A stretch of DNA of 64,000 bases from Candidatus Dormiibacterota bacterium (lineage in GTDB: Bacteria > Chloroflexota > Dormibacteria > Aeolococcales > Aeolococcaceae), in assembly GCA_003142035.1 (NCBI GenBank), contig PLOF01000074.1, positions 31,402 to 95,401 on the forward strand, given 5' to 3'. Below, in pieces: positions 34,594 through 44,240 of this stretch (positions within the stretch are counted from its first letter, which is position 1; each line of letters starts with the position of its first letter). The position numbers and the translations under genes were made by a program. The notes beneath the pieces were generated by a model. The model did not search any database. It worked only from the letters and a program-made list of their open reading frames with translations, and was not told the origin of the DNA.

Positions 34594-35202
34594 TCAGAGC
34601 ACTCCCTTGGTGGAGGGCACCCCACGCCCGACCACCGTCAGCGCATCGCGGGTGGCCAGCCCCAGGGCCTTGAAGGCGGCCTCGGCGACATGGTGGAGGT
34701 TGACCCCCCGGATCAGGTCGACATGGAGGCTGATCCCCGCAGATTGGGCCAGCCCCTGCACGAACTCGTGGAGGACGGTCACATCGAAGTCGTTGATGCG
34801 TCCTTTGAGGGCGCTCATCTCCCACTCCAGGTGGGGGCGGTTGGAGAAGTCCAGGACGCAGCGGACCAGCGACTCGTCGAGGGGCGCGTAGGCGTGGCCG
34901 AAGCGCCGGATGCCGGCGCGGTCGCCGAGGGCCCGGCTGATCGCCGCGCCCAGGGCCAGCCCGCAATCCTCCACCAGGTGGTGGGCATCGACGTCGATAT
35001 CGCCGGAGCCGTGGAGCCGGACATCCATGCCGCTGTATTTGACGAAGGATTCGAGCATGTGGCGGAAGAAGGGCAGGGGAACGTCGATGTCGGCCACCCC
35101 GCCGCCGTCGATCTCGACGTCGACCTGGATGCGCGTCTCCTTGGTGACCCGCGCCTCGGTCGCGGTCCGCCGCGACGCCGGGCCTGGGCTGCTCTCACTC
35201 AT
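34594..35202 (-). CDS. hisB: Imidazoleglycerol-phosphate dehydratase
   Basis: A 202-residue manganese enzyme dehydrating imidazole glycerol phosphate. The paired metal motifs VDAHHLVEDCGLALG and GVNLHHVAEAAFKALG are present. It is the monofunctional form with no histidinol-phosphatase domain. ATG overlaps the hisD stop as ATGA. The first 17 residues are variable. Confidence 0.96.
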   Translation of the reverse strand: MSESSPGPASRRTATEARVTKETRIQVDVEIDGGGVADIDVPLPFFRHMLESFVKYSGMDVRLHGSGDIDVDAHHLVEDCGLALGAAISRALGDRAGIRRFGHAYAPLDESLVRCVLDFSNRPHLEWEMSALKGRINDFDVTVLHEFVQGLAQSAGISLHVDLIRGVNLHHVAEAAFKALGLATRDALTVVGRGVPSTKGVL

Positions 35203-36533
35203 CGGGCACCATCCTCCATCCTGAGCCGGATCGCCCGCTCATGGCCGCGCAAGCCCTCGGCGGCAGCGAGAGCGCAGGCGACGGGCGACAGGTCGTCGAA
35301 CTCCTTGGCCGAGAGATCGACCACCGACTGCCAGCGCTGGAAGTCCATGACCGAGAGCGGCCCGCGGTGGCGGGCCGCACCACCGGTCGGCAGAGTGTGG
35401 TTGGGCCCGGCAACGTAATCGCCCATCGACACCGGCGAGCGCCGGCCGACGAAGACCGCGGACGACGTGTGCGGCTCGTCGCGGAGCGCCTCGGCGGCCT
35501 TGCCCTGAAGCGAGAGGTGCTCGGCGGCAAACTCATCGGCGAGACGGCGGGCCGCGTCGAGCGACTCGGTGACGACCACCGCGCCGTGGCGGCCGGCGGC
35601 CTGCGCGATGATCCCGCTTCGCGCCGCGGCCGACGCCTCCTCGGAGAAGGCTTCCGCCACCTGGCCGGCCAGTCCCGGGGAGTCGGTGATGCACACCGCC
35701 CAGGCCAGGGGGTCGTGCTCGAGCTGGGAGACCAGGTCGGCGGCGACCAGGCGCGGGTCGGCGCCGTCCGAGGCGATGACCACGATCTCGCTGGGGCCGG
35801 CCACGCCGTCGATGCCGACCTCGCCGAAGACGGCGCGTTTGGCCAGGGTCACGAAGAGGTTGCCCGGCCCGGTGATCTTGTCCACCCGGACGATGGTCTG
35901 GGTCCCGTAGCCGAGGGCTCCGATGGCCTGCGCACCTCCGATCGCGTGGACCTCGGACACCCCCAGGTGGTGGGCGCTGGCGAGGACAAGCGGGTGGACC
36001 GACCCGTCGGGGCCGGGAGGCGACACCAGGGCGATCTCCCCGACGCCGGCGATCTGGGCCGGGATCACGTTCATCAGCACGGTGCTCGGGTAGGCGGCCC
36101 GACCGCCGGGGACGTAGCAGCCAACCCGCCGCAGGGGCAGGGGACGGAGGTGCGCGGTCGCCGTGCCCCTGATGGTGGTGTCGCGCTGGGGCTCGTGGAT
36201 CGCTCGGATGCGAGCCGCTGCGGCGCTGATCGCATCGCGCACCTCGGGGGCGGTCTGCTCCCAGGCGCGGGCCATGGCCTTCGGCGGGACGCGGGTCTCG
36301 GCGACGTCCACGTGGTCCAGCCGCTCGGTCCAGCGCCGGACCGCGGGGTCGCCCTCGCGGGCGACGTCGCCGAGGATGGTGTGGACGACGTGCTCGGCGG
36401 CGACGGGCAGCTCAAACCACGCTGCCAGCGGCCCCGCGGTCTCGCCGTCCAGGAGGACGGTCGCACCGCGCCTCTCGGCGCGGACCTGCGCCCGCCACTC
36501 CTCGGGGGTCAGGGATCGGAGCCGGACGATCAC
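35199..36533 (-). CDS. hisD: Histidinol dehydrogenase
   Basis: A 444-residue NAD- and zinc-dependent enzyme oxidising histidinol to histidine. The signature region VDKITGPGNLFVTLAKR, GPSEIVVIASDGADP, QLEHDPLAWA and AGPNHTLPTGG are all seen. GTG 36533 overlaps the hisG stop as GTGA; the ORF track's extension to 36998 is inside hisG. Length is normal for the family. Confidence 0.97.
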   Translation of the reverse strand: MIVRLRSLTPEEWRAQVRAERRGATVLLDGETAGPLAAWFELPVAAEHVVHTILGDVAREGDPAVRRWTERLDHVDVAETRVPPKAMARAWEQTAPEVRDAISAAAARIRAIHEPQRDTTIRGTATAHLRPLPLRRVGCYVPGGRAAYPSTVLMNVIPAQIAGVGEIALVSPPGPDGSVHPLVLASAHHLGVSEVHAIGGAQAIGALGYGTQTIVRVDKITGPGNLFVTLAKRAVFGEVGIDGVAGPSEIVVIASDGADPRLVAADLVSQLEHDPLAWAVCITDSPGLAGQVAEAFSEEASAAARSGIIAQAAGRHGAVVVTESLDAARRLADEFAAEHLSLQGKAAEALRDEPHTSSAVFVGRRSPVSMGDYVAGPNHTLPTGGAARHRGPLSVMDFQRWQSVVDLSAKEFDDLSPVACALAAAEGLRGHERAIRLRMEDGAR

Positions 36534-37189
36534 GGCGCGGCAGCGGGTGCGGCCGCCGCCGTGACGGTGCGGCGGAGGGCGGCGGCGAGTTGGTTGACCG
36601 CCTCGCTCCTGGTCTTGAGCGAGGCCTGGTTGGAGATCAGCCGGGCCGTCGCGCGTCCCGCTTCGGCGACCTCGACGAGATGATTGGCGATGAGCGTCCG
36701 CCCCGTCGCGGTGATGTCGACGACGCAGTCGGCGAGGCCCATCGCCGGAGCCAGCTCGACCGACCCGTGGAGCTTGATCAGCTCGACCGCCAGCCCCAGC
36801 GAGTCGAAGAAGCGGCGGGCGGCAATCGGGTACTTGGTGGCGGCCCGGAGCGACTGAGGGAAGCGCCCCTCGGCGAGCGGCGAGCCCTGGGGCGCGGCCA
36901 GCACCAGCCGGCAGGCTCCGAAGCGGAGGTCCACCAGCTCGTAGCAGTCGCGCGGCGATTCCCAGAGGACGTCCTTGCCCACGATGCCGGCATCGCACGC
37001 ACCCATCTCCACGTAGACGGGGACGTCGGTGGGCCGCACCTTGACCACGGTGGCGGTCGGGGTGACGATCTTCAGCTGCCGGTCAAATCGGCTGGCGTCG
37101 ATATCCGCGACCCCGGCGTCCGAGAGCAGCCGGCAGGCATCCTCGAAGAGAGCGCCGCCGGGCAAGGCGAGCCGCAGGCCGCCGCTCAC
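36530..37189 (-). CDS. hisG: ATP phosphoribosyltransferase, short catalytic subunit
   Basis: A 219-residue short-form HisG, the first enzyme of histidine synthesis. The short form lacks the C-terminal regulatory domain and needs HisZ, which is encoded immediately upstream. Periplasmic-binding-protein-like lobes include RPTDVPVYVEMGACDAGIVG and the PRPP loop LADCVVDITATGRTL. GTG overlaps the hisZ stop as GTGA. Confidence 0.96.
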   Translation of the reverse strand: MSGGLRLALPGGALFEDACRLLSDAGVADIDASRFDRQLKIVTPTATVVKVRPTDVPVYVEMGACDAGIVGKDVLWESPRDCYELVDLRFGACRLVLAAPQGSPLAEGRFPQSLRAATKYPIAARRFFDSLGLAVELIKLHGSVELAPAMGLADCVVDITATGRTLIANHLVEVAEAGRATARLISNQASLKTRSEAVNQLAAALRRTVTAAAAPAAAP

Positions 37190-38442
37190 AGGGTGCCCCG
37201 GGCGTGCGCGGCGAGGAGCGCCTCGACCCCGCGCCCCTCTTCGCCCCGGTACCGCCAGACAACGGCGCCGTCGTCGTCCAGACGGGCCATGCCTTCGATC
37301 ACCGGCTCCTCGCGGTGGCGGGCGGTCGGCTCGAGCTCGAGCGCGACGGCGACCCCCGCCTGACGGAGGCGGGCGGCCAGGGCCGGCGCCTCGCCGGCCC
37401 GCCCTGCCGAGTAGCCGAGACGAAGCGCCTCGACCTTGCCGTCCTGGCCAGAGCCACGCAACAGGGCGTCGCAGCAGCGGTCGACGTGGAGGACGAAGCC
37501 GGTCGCCGGAGCATCCGTGCCGAAAGCGGCGAGCAGCCGGTCGTAGCGCCCGCCCGCGCCGAGCGGAAAGCCCAGATCCGCGCTGAACAGCTCGAAGGTC
37601 GGGCCGGTGTAGTAATCCCAGTCACGGACGGCACCGAGGTCGAGGTGGACGCTGGCGGTGATCCCGTGGCGATCGAGGACATCCCAGAGCTCCGCCAGGT
37701 CGGCGAGGACCCGCCGCGGCCGGGGGGCGCTGATCCGGGCGCCGGCAGTGTCGAGGATCTCGCGACCACCGCGCAGGGTGGGGAAGGCGAGCAGCAGCTC
37801 CCGCTCGGCATCCCCCGCGTCCGTGCCGCGCAGGGCATCCTCGACCGCCACCAGGTCGCGGCCACGAAGCGCGTCGGCGACCCGACCCCGGGATTCAGCG
37901 TCAAGGTTGGCGGAGTCGAGCAGGGAAGGGACGAAGTCGGCGTGCCCGACATCGATCTGGACTCCGGTGACCCCGGCCCGCTCGAGCGCGGCCGCGGCCA
38001 CCGCGATGCACTCCGCGTCAGCCGAGAGCCCCGGGTGCCCGATCAGCTCGCAGCCCGCCTGCATCGCCTCTCGGCGCCGGCCGCCGAGCGGGGGGCGGTT
38101 GAAGAGCACCGGTCCCGCGTAGCAGAGGCGGAGAGGCGGGCGCACCCCCTGAAGCTGCGTGGACACCACCCGGGCGACGCTCACGGTGCGCTCCCCGACC
38201 AGGGCGAGCAAACTGCCGTCGGCGTCCATGAAACGGAAGAGCTGGGTCTGGAGACCGCCTCCGACGCCGGCCGCCACGGTCTCGAGCGGCTCCACGAGAG
38301 GGGTGGAGAGGTACTCATAGCCCCAGGCGGCAAAGGTGTCGACGAAGGCTTCGGTCACGACGCGCCGGCGCTGTGCCGCCGCTCCGATCCAATCGGCGAA
38401 ACCGCCCGCGCGGCCTCGCGCCGGACTCTGGAGGGCGCTCAT
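37186..38442 (-). CDS. hisZ: ATP phosphoribosyltransferase regulatory subunit
   Basis: A 418-residue HisRS-like protein without tRNA charging function; it forms the octameric complex with short HisG and carries histidine feedback inhibition. The class II synthetase-like core is seen in FRFMDADGSLLALVGERTVSVAR, and RDWDYYTGPTFELFS and LGAGGRYDRLLAAFG. It heads the his operon. The ATG has TAGACT 8 bases upstream (38456-38451), again a near-leaderless arrangement. Confidence 0.94.
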   Translation of the reverse strand: MSALQSPARGRAGGFADWIGAAAQRRRVVTEAFVDTFAAWGYEYLSTPLVEPLETVAAGVGGGLQTQLFRFMDADGSLLALVGERTVSVARVVSTQLQGVRPPLRLCYAGPVLFNRPPLGGRRREAMQAGCELIGHPGLSADAECIAVAAAALERAGVTGVQIDVGHADFVPSLLDSANLDAESRGRVADALRGRDLVAVEDALRGTDAGDAERELLLAFPTLRGGREILDTAGARISAPRPRRVLADLAELWDVLDRHGITASVHLDLGAVRDWDYYTGPTFELFSADLGFPLGAGGRYDRLLAAFGTDAPATGFVLHVDRCCDALLRGSGQDGKVEALRLGYSAGRAGEAPALAARLRQAGVAVALELEPTARHREEPVIEGMARLDDDGAVVWRYRGEEGRGVEALLAAHARGTL

Positions 38443-38592
38443 ATGGGCGAAGTCTACCCAGGCTCCGCCCCGAATCGAGGCGAAACGGCGTTGACGGCTG
38501 TTTTGGGTGGGATGACCTGACGTGACGAGGGTTGAGGGCCACCGCCCGCTGGGGACGGCGGCCCTCGATACTCCTCGCCTATGCGGTGAGGG

Positions 38593-39129
38593 TTACTGCG
38601 CCGGAGGCGGCGGAGGAGTCTGGTTGAAGCCGGAGAACGTGGTGCTGAGCGGCGCGGTCGCCGGCTGGGCGTCGCTCTTGCTGAGCCAGCCGCCGACGGC
38701 AACCGCCGCAGCCGTGATCACCCCGACGAAGAAGCCGATGGAGATCCCCGCCGAGTATCCAGGCCCGGAGTAGCTCGCACTCCCAGCGTAGGTCAGGTAG
38801 AGGACGACCATCAGCAGGATGAAGACGCCGCCCACGGCGTAGATCAGGTAGTCGGCGGCCGGGAGGGCGGGCAACACCTGCGGGGCGAAGGTCCGGAGAG
38901 CGAACAGCACGATGAGGACGAGTAGGACGATGAATCCCAACAAGCCCGACCAGTTGCCGAAGCCGCTGCTGCCACCGCTCGTGCTGACGCCGTAGCCCGC
39001 GAGACCCGAGTAATTGAAGCTGAAGGCCCACCACCACGGGATGAACCAGTTGATCAGAGCGAGGATGAGGCCACCACCCAGGATCAACTGGCCGTTCGAA
39101 TAGGTCTTTCCACCTATCTGTGCTGGCAT
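38593..39129 (-). CDS. Four-helix membrane protein, unknown function
   Basis: A 178-residue integral membrane protein with about four predicted helices (near residues 14-34, 62-80, 92-112, 128-147) and a Gly/Ser-rich loop after the first. The C-terminus is soluble and ends in a proline run. I recognise no family; the layout recalls small mycobacterial four-helix membrane proteins only in general style. AAAGGAG lies about 15 bases before the ATG, rather far. It stands alone between the his operon promoter and the small HTH-like gene. Confidence 0.75.
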   Translation of the reverse strand: MPAQIGGKTYSNGQLILGGGLILALINWFIPWWWAFSFNYSGLAGYGVSTSGGSSGFGNWSGLLGFIVLLVLIVLFALRTFAPQVLPALPAADYLIYAVGGVFILLMVVLYLTYAGSASYSGPGYSAGISIGFFVGVITAAAVAVGGWLSKSDAQPATAPLSTTFSGFNQTPPPPPAQ

Positions 39130-39378
39130 TTCAGGTACTTGAACTCCTTTGCGCGTATTGGGTTGGGCGACGGACGAAGGCTACCGCCTTGTGGTAGCCA
39201 CTCACAACTAGGAATCAGGATTCACATACGCGGATGTCGCAACCCCTGGTCGGCCGGTGCGCCGGCCCCCCGGATGGGGCGCTCCCCGACTGGCCATCCC
39301 CCTCGCGGAGCGGTCCACGCCCTCGCGGAGCCGGCGGTGCTCCCCTCCGCAACTCCTCGCCCCCTCCCCGTGCCCATC

Positions 39379-39573
39379 TCAGTCCGACTCCACGACCGGC
39401 AAGGCGAGCAGGGTGTCGAGCTTGGCCTGAGCCAGTTCCAGCAGGTTGGGCACCGCCTCGACCGGCAGATCCAGCCGGGCGGCGATCGCCGCGTGGTCAA
39501 CGCCCTGGTCGCGCAGGCGGAGCGCCACCGCATAGGCCGGAGTCAACTCCGAAAGGGCCAGCTCCCGGTTCAT
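39379..39573 (-). CDS. Small HTH-like protein, 64 residues
   Basis: A 64-residue reading frame with good codon bias. The segment LRLRDQGVDHAAIAARLDLPVEAVPNLLELAQAKL resembles a sigma70 region-4 or LuxR-type helix-turn-helix, so a small DNA-binding or anti-regulator role is possible. TAGCGT lies 8 bases before the ATG. It is downstream of, and on the same strand as, the large LuxR-type regulator. Function is a guess. Confidence 0.55.
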   Translation of the reverse strand: MNRELALSELTPAYAVALRLRDQGVDHAAIAARLDLPVEAVPNLLELAQAKLDTLLALPVVESD

Positions 39574-39675
39574 CGAAGGGCACGCTAGGCAGATCCGGGA
39601 GCCACGTCATGAGTACCGCGGTACCCAGCCCGGGTCCGCGGACACCCCGAGGTACTCAGAAGGAGTTGTCAGTAC

Positions 39676-42327
39676 TCATTCGACGCGGGCCGGGACCGTG
39701 GCGAGCACCACAGCAAGCTGCGCCCGTGAGCTCACCCCGAGCTTGGAGTACGCCTGCTGAAGGTGGTTCTCCACGGTGCGGACGGAGAGCCCGAGCCGGG
39801 CGGCGAGGTCCGCGCTGCTCGCCCCTCCGGAGGCCATCTGGGCCACCTGGAACTCGCGGTGGGTCAGAGCGCGCCGCGTGGCGACGCGGGCGATGACGGG
39901 TGACCCGCTCTGCTCGCAGTCCGCCGTCAGAGCGGCGCTCCGGAGCATGGGCACCCGGGCGCGGTTCGGCATCCCCGCTTTCTGGTGGACCTCGGCCGCT
40001 TCCGTCGCCGCCTCGGCGGCGAGCAGGGTGAGCCCCATCCGTTCGAAGTCGAGGGAGATGCGCTCGAGACCGGGGCCGTCGGCAGCAGCGAGCGCTCGCA
40101 CGTGGGCCGCCAGGGCGGGGATGAGATCCCCCTCGCAGCAATCGGCAAGGAGCACCAGCCGGTGGGCTCCGACGAGATCGCCGAGGCGCGCGGCGTCGTG
40201 AAGCGCCCACGCCTCCAGGGAGGAGAAGCCGACCTCGCGCCAGCCGGCGGCCGCACGCAGGGCGGCCTGAGCAGGCCGCGCGGCCTCGCCCTGCGCCCAG
40301 AGGACCCACGCTTCGCAGAGATCGACCCAGGGCACCTCGGTAGGCGGAGCGACGACGGCGGCGCGAGCCGCGGCGAGGGCCGTCTCGGCGCGCCGGAGGT
40401 CGCCGCGGAGGCTGGCGGCCTGCGCGAGGAGCCCCTCCACGGTCACCACGTGACCTCCGCCAGCCATGTAGCGGTGGCAGATCGAGCCTCCCTCCTCCAG
40501 CCATGACCGGGCCGTCCGGCTCCTCCCCGACAGCAGGGCCGCCCAGCCCACCAGTCCGGTCCAGTAGCCGCGCAGCGGTTCGAGGCTGGACTCCACGAGC
40601 CGGTCGTGAACCTCTGCGGCGAGCCGGGCGGCCTCAGGGATCCGGCCGGCGAAGCAGAGCGCCATCCATCGCCCGGTGAGCAGGGTGGAGCGAGTGGCCA
40701 GCAGTTCCGGGGAGTCACGGAGGAGCTCCACCCCGGTGTCGAGAGCGGTGACGGCCTGGAGGGGCCGCCCGGAGAAGGCGAGTGCCAGACCGCGCACGCC
40801 GATGGCTCCGATCTGCGCGGCCAGGGGCAAGGCGGCGCGCTCGAGGACAGCGGTGCTGAGGGACTCGGCCGTCCCGAGGCGGCCCGCCGACAACTCGAAG
40901 AGAGCCCGGGTCACGATCAGTTCGGAGGCGGCGTCCTCGGGGAGGCGGTCCAACGCCTCGCTGAGGACCTCCAGGGCCCGGTCGGCGCGACCCAGCCCGT
41001 GGTGGAGGTTCTGGGCGCTGGCCAGGGCCAGATCGGCCGCCTGGGCGGCCCCGACGGGGCGGGCGGCCTCGAGCACAGCCTGTGCCTCCTCCGGCCGGCG
41101 CAGTCCGGTCATGGCCCGGGAGAGCGCGATCTCCGCGGGGAAGCCCGCACCCGAGTCCACGGCGGCCCGCGCCAGCGCCGCGGCGGTGTCGAAGCGGCCG
41201 GAGCCGAGCATCCAGCGGGCCGCCGCCAGGGCGGACTCCGCGTGGACCGGCTGCCCCGCCTCCAGGCGGATCATGGCCAGCCGGCTCGAGTCGTCACCGC
41301 GGCGGAGCGGCGTCGCCTCCAGGGCGTCACCGAGCCGCCCGAGCAGCTCCCGCCTCCGGAGCGGGGTCAGGCCTCCGCGCAGCGCCTCGGCGTAGAGGGG
41401 ATGGGCCAGCCGCACCTGCCAGCGCCGCCGGTACCTCTCCGTCACGGTGGAGGTGGTGATCACTCCCGCCGCCTCGAGTTCCCGGATGACGGCGGGCGCC
41501 GCCAGCCTCTCCAGAACGTCGAGGGGAAGTGGCTCGGAGAGAGCGAGCGCCTCGGCCGCCCCGCGCTGGGCCGCGGAGAGGGGGCGAAGCCGCTGCTGGA
41601 TGGCCTCGAGAGGGCCTCCCGCCGCCACCGGCTCTCCTTCCCAGCGCCACACGCCGTCCCGCTCCGCCAGGGCGCCGGACCCGAGCCCGATCTCGACCAG
41701 CTCATGGAGGAAGAGAACGTTGCCCTGGCTCAGCCGGCTCAGCTCGTAACGCGTGCCGGCGTCCAGGTGACCGTCGAGCGCCTGGCCGAGGAGCGCCTCC
41801 ACCTCGGTCCGGGAGAGGGGTTGGAGCTCGATCCAGCCGATGGCCCCCTCCTTCCGCAGCCCCACAATCGGGTCGGGAAGGGCCTCGCCGGAGCGTGCCG
41901 TGAGCAGCAGAGACGCGGTCTGAGTACTGGCCAGTTGATGCAGGAGGGCGGACGAGGCGGCATCGAGGAGGTGGGCATCGTCGACGGAGACCACCAGCCG
42001 CCCGTTCCCTCGCTCGTGGCGGAGCTCGCGAACGCTGTGCCGGAGGACGTCGAGCGGGCTCATGGAGAGCGCCTCCGGGAGGAGCGGCGCGAGGGGACCG
42101 AAGGGGATGGTCGCCGCCGCCTCCGTGGCGGTCACCTCACGGATGAGCCATCCATCGCGGCGCAGTCTGGCGAGCGCCTCGCCGCGGAGCCGGGTCTTGC
42201 CGACCCCATGGGCGCCCGCGATGATGACGCCGCACGAGGCCGGGCGCTCGAGCTCACGAGCTAGCAGCGCCAGCTCCTCGTGCCGGCCGACGAGTGGCCA
42301 CGGCGACCGGCTGGCGGTGGAGGGCAT
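39676..42327 (-). CDS. Large ATP-binding LuxR-type regulator (LAL family)
   Basis: An 883-residue LAL regulator: an N-terminal STAND/AAA-type ATPase with Walker A GAHGVGKT near residue 40 and Walker B LVVSVDDAH near 112, a long TPR-like helical middle, and a C-terminal LuxR helix-turn-helix (LTHREFQVAQMASGGASSADLAARLGLSVRTVENHL, about residues 810-845). Such proteins activate catabolic or secondary-metabolism genes after binding an inducer. It is monocistronic or followed by the small HTH-like gene. No adjacent pathway reveals its target. Confidence 0.92.
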   Translation of the reverse strand: MPSTASRSPWPLVGRHEELALLARELERPASCGVIIAGAHGVGKTRLRGEALARLRRDGWLIREVTATEAAATIPFGPLAPLLPEALSMSPLDVLRHSVRELRHERGNGRLVVSVDDAHLLDAASSALLHQLASTQTASLLLTARSGEALPDPIVGLRKEGAIGWIELQPLSRTEVEALLGQALDGHLDAGTRYELSRLSQGNVLFLHELVEIGLGSGALAERDGVWRWEGEPVAAGGPLEAIQQRLRPLSAAQRGAAEALALSEPLPLDVLERLAAPAVIRELEAAGVITTSTVTERYRRRWQVRLAHPLYAEALRGGLTPLRRRELLGRLGDALEATPLRRGDDSSRLAMIRLEAGQPVHAESALAAARWMLGSGRFDTAAALARAAVDSGAGFPAEIALSRAMTGLRRPEEAQAVLEAARPVGAAQAADLALASAQNLHHGLGRADRALEVLSEALDRLPEDAASELIVTRALFELSAGRLGTAESLSTAVLERAALPLAAQIGAIGVRGLALAFSGRPLQAVTALDTGVELLRDSPELLATRSTLLTGRWMALCFAGRIPEAARLAAEVHDRLVESSLEPLRGYWTGLVGWAALLSGRSRTARSWLEEGGSICHRYMAGGGHVVTVEGLLAQAASLRGDLRRAETALAAARAAVVAPPTEVPWVDLCEAWVLWAQGEAARPAQAALRAAAGWREVGFSSLEAWALHDAARLGDLVGAHRLVLLADCCEGDLIPALAAHVRALAAADGPGLERISLDFERMGLTLLAAEAATEAAEVHQKAGMPNRARVPMLRSAALTADCEQSGSPVIARVATRRALTHREFQVAQMASGGASSADLAARLGLSVRTVENHLQQAYSKLGVSSRAQLAVVLATVPARVE

Positions 42328-42385
42328 GTGCAGTGAGGTGCATTGTGCCAGCGCCGGCGCGGGTCCGCACGCGGGCTAGCCGGTG

Positions 42386-43261
42386 CTAGTACTGGTCCTC
42401 CGGACGCACGTCCTCGTCGACGTCGTCGTCCTCCTTCTCCACGTCCTCGAGCGGTGCGGGCTCCTCGAACTCCTCGCCGGACGCGAGCGGCTCGGCCTCC
42501 TCGCCGGTCCCACCGGCCTCGGCAACATCCTCGTCGTTGCCATCTGCCGTGGCGCCCTCGTCCACCCCACGCTGCGCGAGCAGGGACTCCTTGGCGTAGG
42601 GCCTGAACTCCTCTCGCCGCTGCCGGCTGACCGGGAAGGACGACTTGCGGGCGTTCTCGGTGGACTGGAAGGCCTCGCGGATGATGATCTCGATCTGGCT
42701 CTCCTCCGCCCGGGCCACCACCGCCGTGTAGCGGTTGCCGGTGGAGATGAGGGGCACGAGCCGGCGGGCGATCTTGCTGTCGACGTCGCCGAGCACGACA
42801 CCCGCGATCGTCTGGGCCTGGAGGCCGCCGTCCTGAAGATGCAGCTCCACGACCTCGCCGGGCGCGACCACTATCACCACTCCGGACTTGGGCGGGTTGA
42901 GCACGGTGAGCGCGCTCTTGCCGGGCTCCTCGGCGAAGAGGTCGACGTCGATCGCCCCCTTGGCTCCGGCGATCTTCTCGCGGCTTTCGAGAAGGAGCCG
43001 AAGCTTGCGAACGTTCTTCTGGGCGATCACGTTCTCCGAGTTGATCTGCAACGCCTGCGAATACGCATCGAGGGCGGCCTGATGCTCGCCGAGCTCGGTC
43101 AGCGCCTTGCCGATCCTGTTGAAGGTCTCCTCGACGCCTCCGTGCCGCTCGACCAGGGCGCGGTTGATGGCGAGGGCGTCCTGCCATCTGCTCTCCAGGG
43201 CCGCCTGGACGGCCTCTTCCACGTATAGGGCGCGCGGTTTGACACGTTCGGCTTCAGCCAC
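42386..43261 (-). CDS. TPR protein with acidic C-terminus
   Basis: A 291-residue protein: two or three TPR-like helical repeats at about residues 10-90 (FNRIGKALTELGEHQAALDAYSQALQIN), a beta-rich middle (SGVVIVVAPGEVVELHLQDGG) and a highly acidic 70-residue tail. The middle could be a small nucleic-acid or protein-binding fold. GTG 43261 has GAGGGAG about 8 bases upstream. It is divergent from parA, sharing the 145-bp promoter region. Specific function unknown. Confidence 0.85.
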   Translation of the reverse strand: MAEAERVKPRALYVEEAVQAALESRWQDALAINRALVERHGGVEETFNRIGKALTELGEHQAALDAYSQALQINSENVIAQKNVRKLRLLLESREKIAGAKGAIDVDLFAEEPGKSALTVLNPPKSGVVIVVAPGEVVELHLQDGGLQAQTIAGVVLGDVDSKIARRLVPLISTGNRYTAVVARAEESQIEIIIREAFQSTENARKSSFPVSRQRREEFRPYAKESLLAQRGVDEGATADGNDEDVAEAGGTGEEAEPLASGEEFEEPAPLEDVEKEDDDVDEDVRPEDQY

Positions 43262-43406
43262 TGACGAACTCCCTCAGCGTCGACTCGATCGTTCGGCCCG
43301 CTGCCGGATTGGCTTTGGCAATAGGCGGGGTCCGCTATGATACCGGCTCAGTGCGGCGCATCTGTTCGACAAGGTTTTCCACCCCCGCTCCGGCTCGGGT
43401 CGTGCT

Positions 43407-44240
43407 GTGACGCGGGTCATCGCCATCGCCAACCAGAAGGGCGGCGTGGGCAAGACCACCACCGCCGTCAACCTGGCCGCCGCCCTCGCCGAGGCAGGCG
43501 CCCGGGTGCTGGCGGTCGACCTCGATCCGCAGGGCCACCTGACCATCAACATGGGCGTGCGCCGACCAGATGAGCTGGAGGTGACCGTCTACAACATCCT
43601 CACCGAGCCGAACACCACCGCGGCCGAAGCCCGGCTGCGCTCGGAGCCGATCGGTTTGGACTTCCTGCCCGCCAACATCGAGCTCTCGGGTGCCGAGCTG
43701 CAACTGGTGACCGAATTCGGCCGGGAGTCGGTGCTCCAGGAGAAGCTCACCCCCCTGCTGCCCGAATTCGACTACGCCATCATCGACTGCCCCCCCTCGC
43801 TCGGCCTCCTCTGCGTCAATGCCCTGGTGGTCGCCACCGAGGTGATCATCCCCCTGCAGTGCGAGTACTTCGGGATGAAGGGGATGCAGCAGCTCCAGAA
43901 GACCATCGATCGGGTGCGGGCAAAGCTCAACCCTCAGCTCAGCATCTGCGGCATCCTCCCGACCATCTACAAGCCGCGGACGCTGCACAGCCAGGAGGTT
44001 CTCGAGCTGGTCAAGGAGCGCTACGGGAAGGAGGTCTTCGACGTTCGGGTGGACGCCTCCATCCGCTTTGCCGAGACACCGCTGGCGGGGCTCTCCATCC
44101 TCCAGTACGCCCCCGAATCCCCGGGCGCCAGGGCGTACCGCGCCCTCGCCCGCATCGTCATGGCCCAGAGTGCCGAGCCGGAAGTCCCGGAGGCGGAGGC
44201 TGCGCCGGCACAACCCAAGGCGCGGGCGGGGCACCCGTGA
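43407..44240 (+). CDS. parA: ParA/Soj-like partitioning ATPase
   Basis: A 277-residue Walker-type ATPase of the ParA/MinD superfamily. The deviant Walker A NQKGGVGKTTTAVNLA, switch I DLDPQGHLTINMG and Walker B AIIDCPPSLGLL are complete. ParA proteins segregate chromosomes or position cargo with a ParB-like partner, but no parB follows; instead a 94-residue protein overlaps its stop. A TATGAT box lies about 65 bases upstream of the GTG. The C-terminal 20 residues are Pro/Ala-rich. Confidence 0.93.
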   Translation: MTRVIAIANQKGGVGKTTTAVNLAAALAEAGARVLAVDLDPQGHLTINMGVRRPDELEVTVYNILTEPNTTAAEARLRSEPIGLDFLPANIELSGAELQLVTEFGRESVLQEKLTPLLPEFDYAIIDCPPSLGLLCVNALVVATEVIIPLQCEYFGMKGMQQLQKTIDRVRAKLNPQLSICGILPTIYKPRTLHSQEVLELVKERYGKEVFDVRVDASIRFAETPLAGLSILQYAPESPGARAYRALARIVMAQSAEPEVPEAEAAPAQPKARAGHP

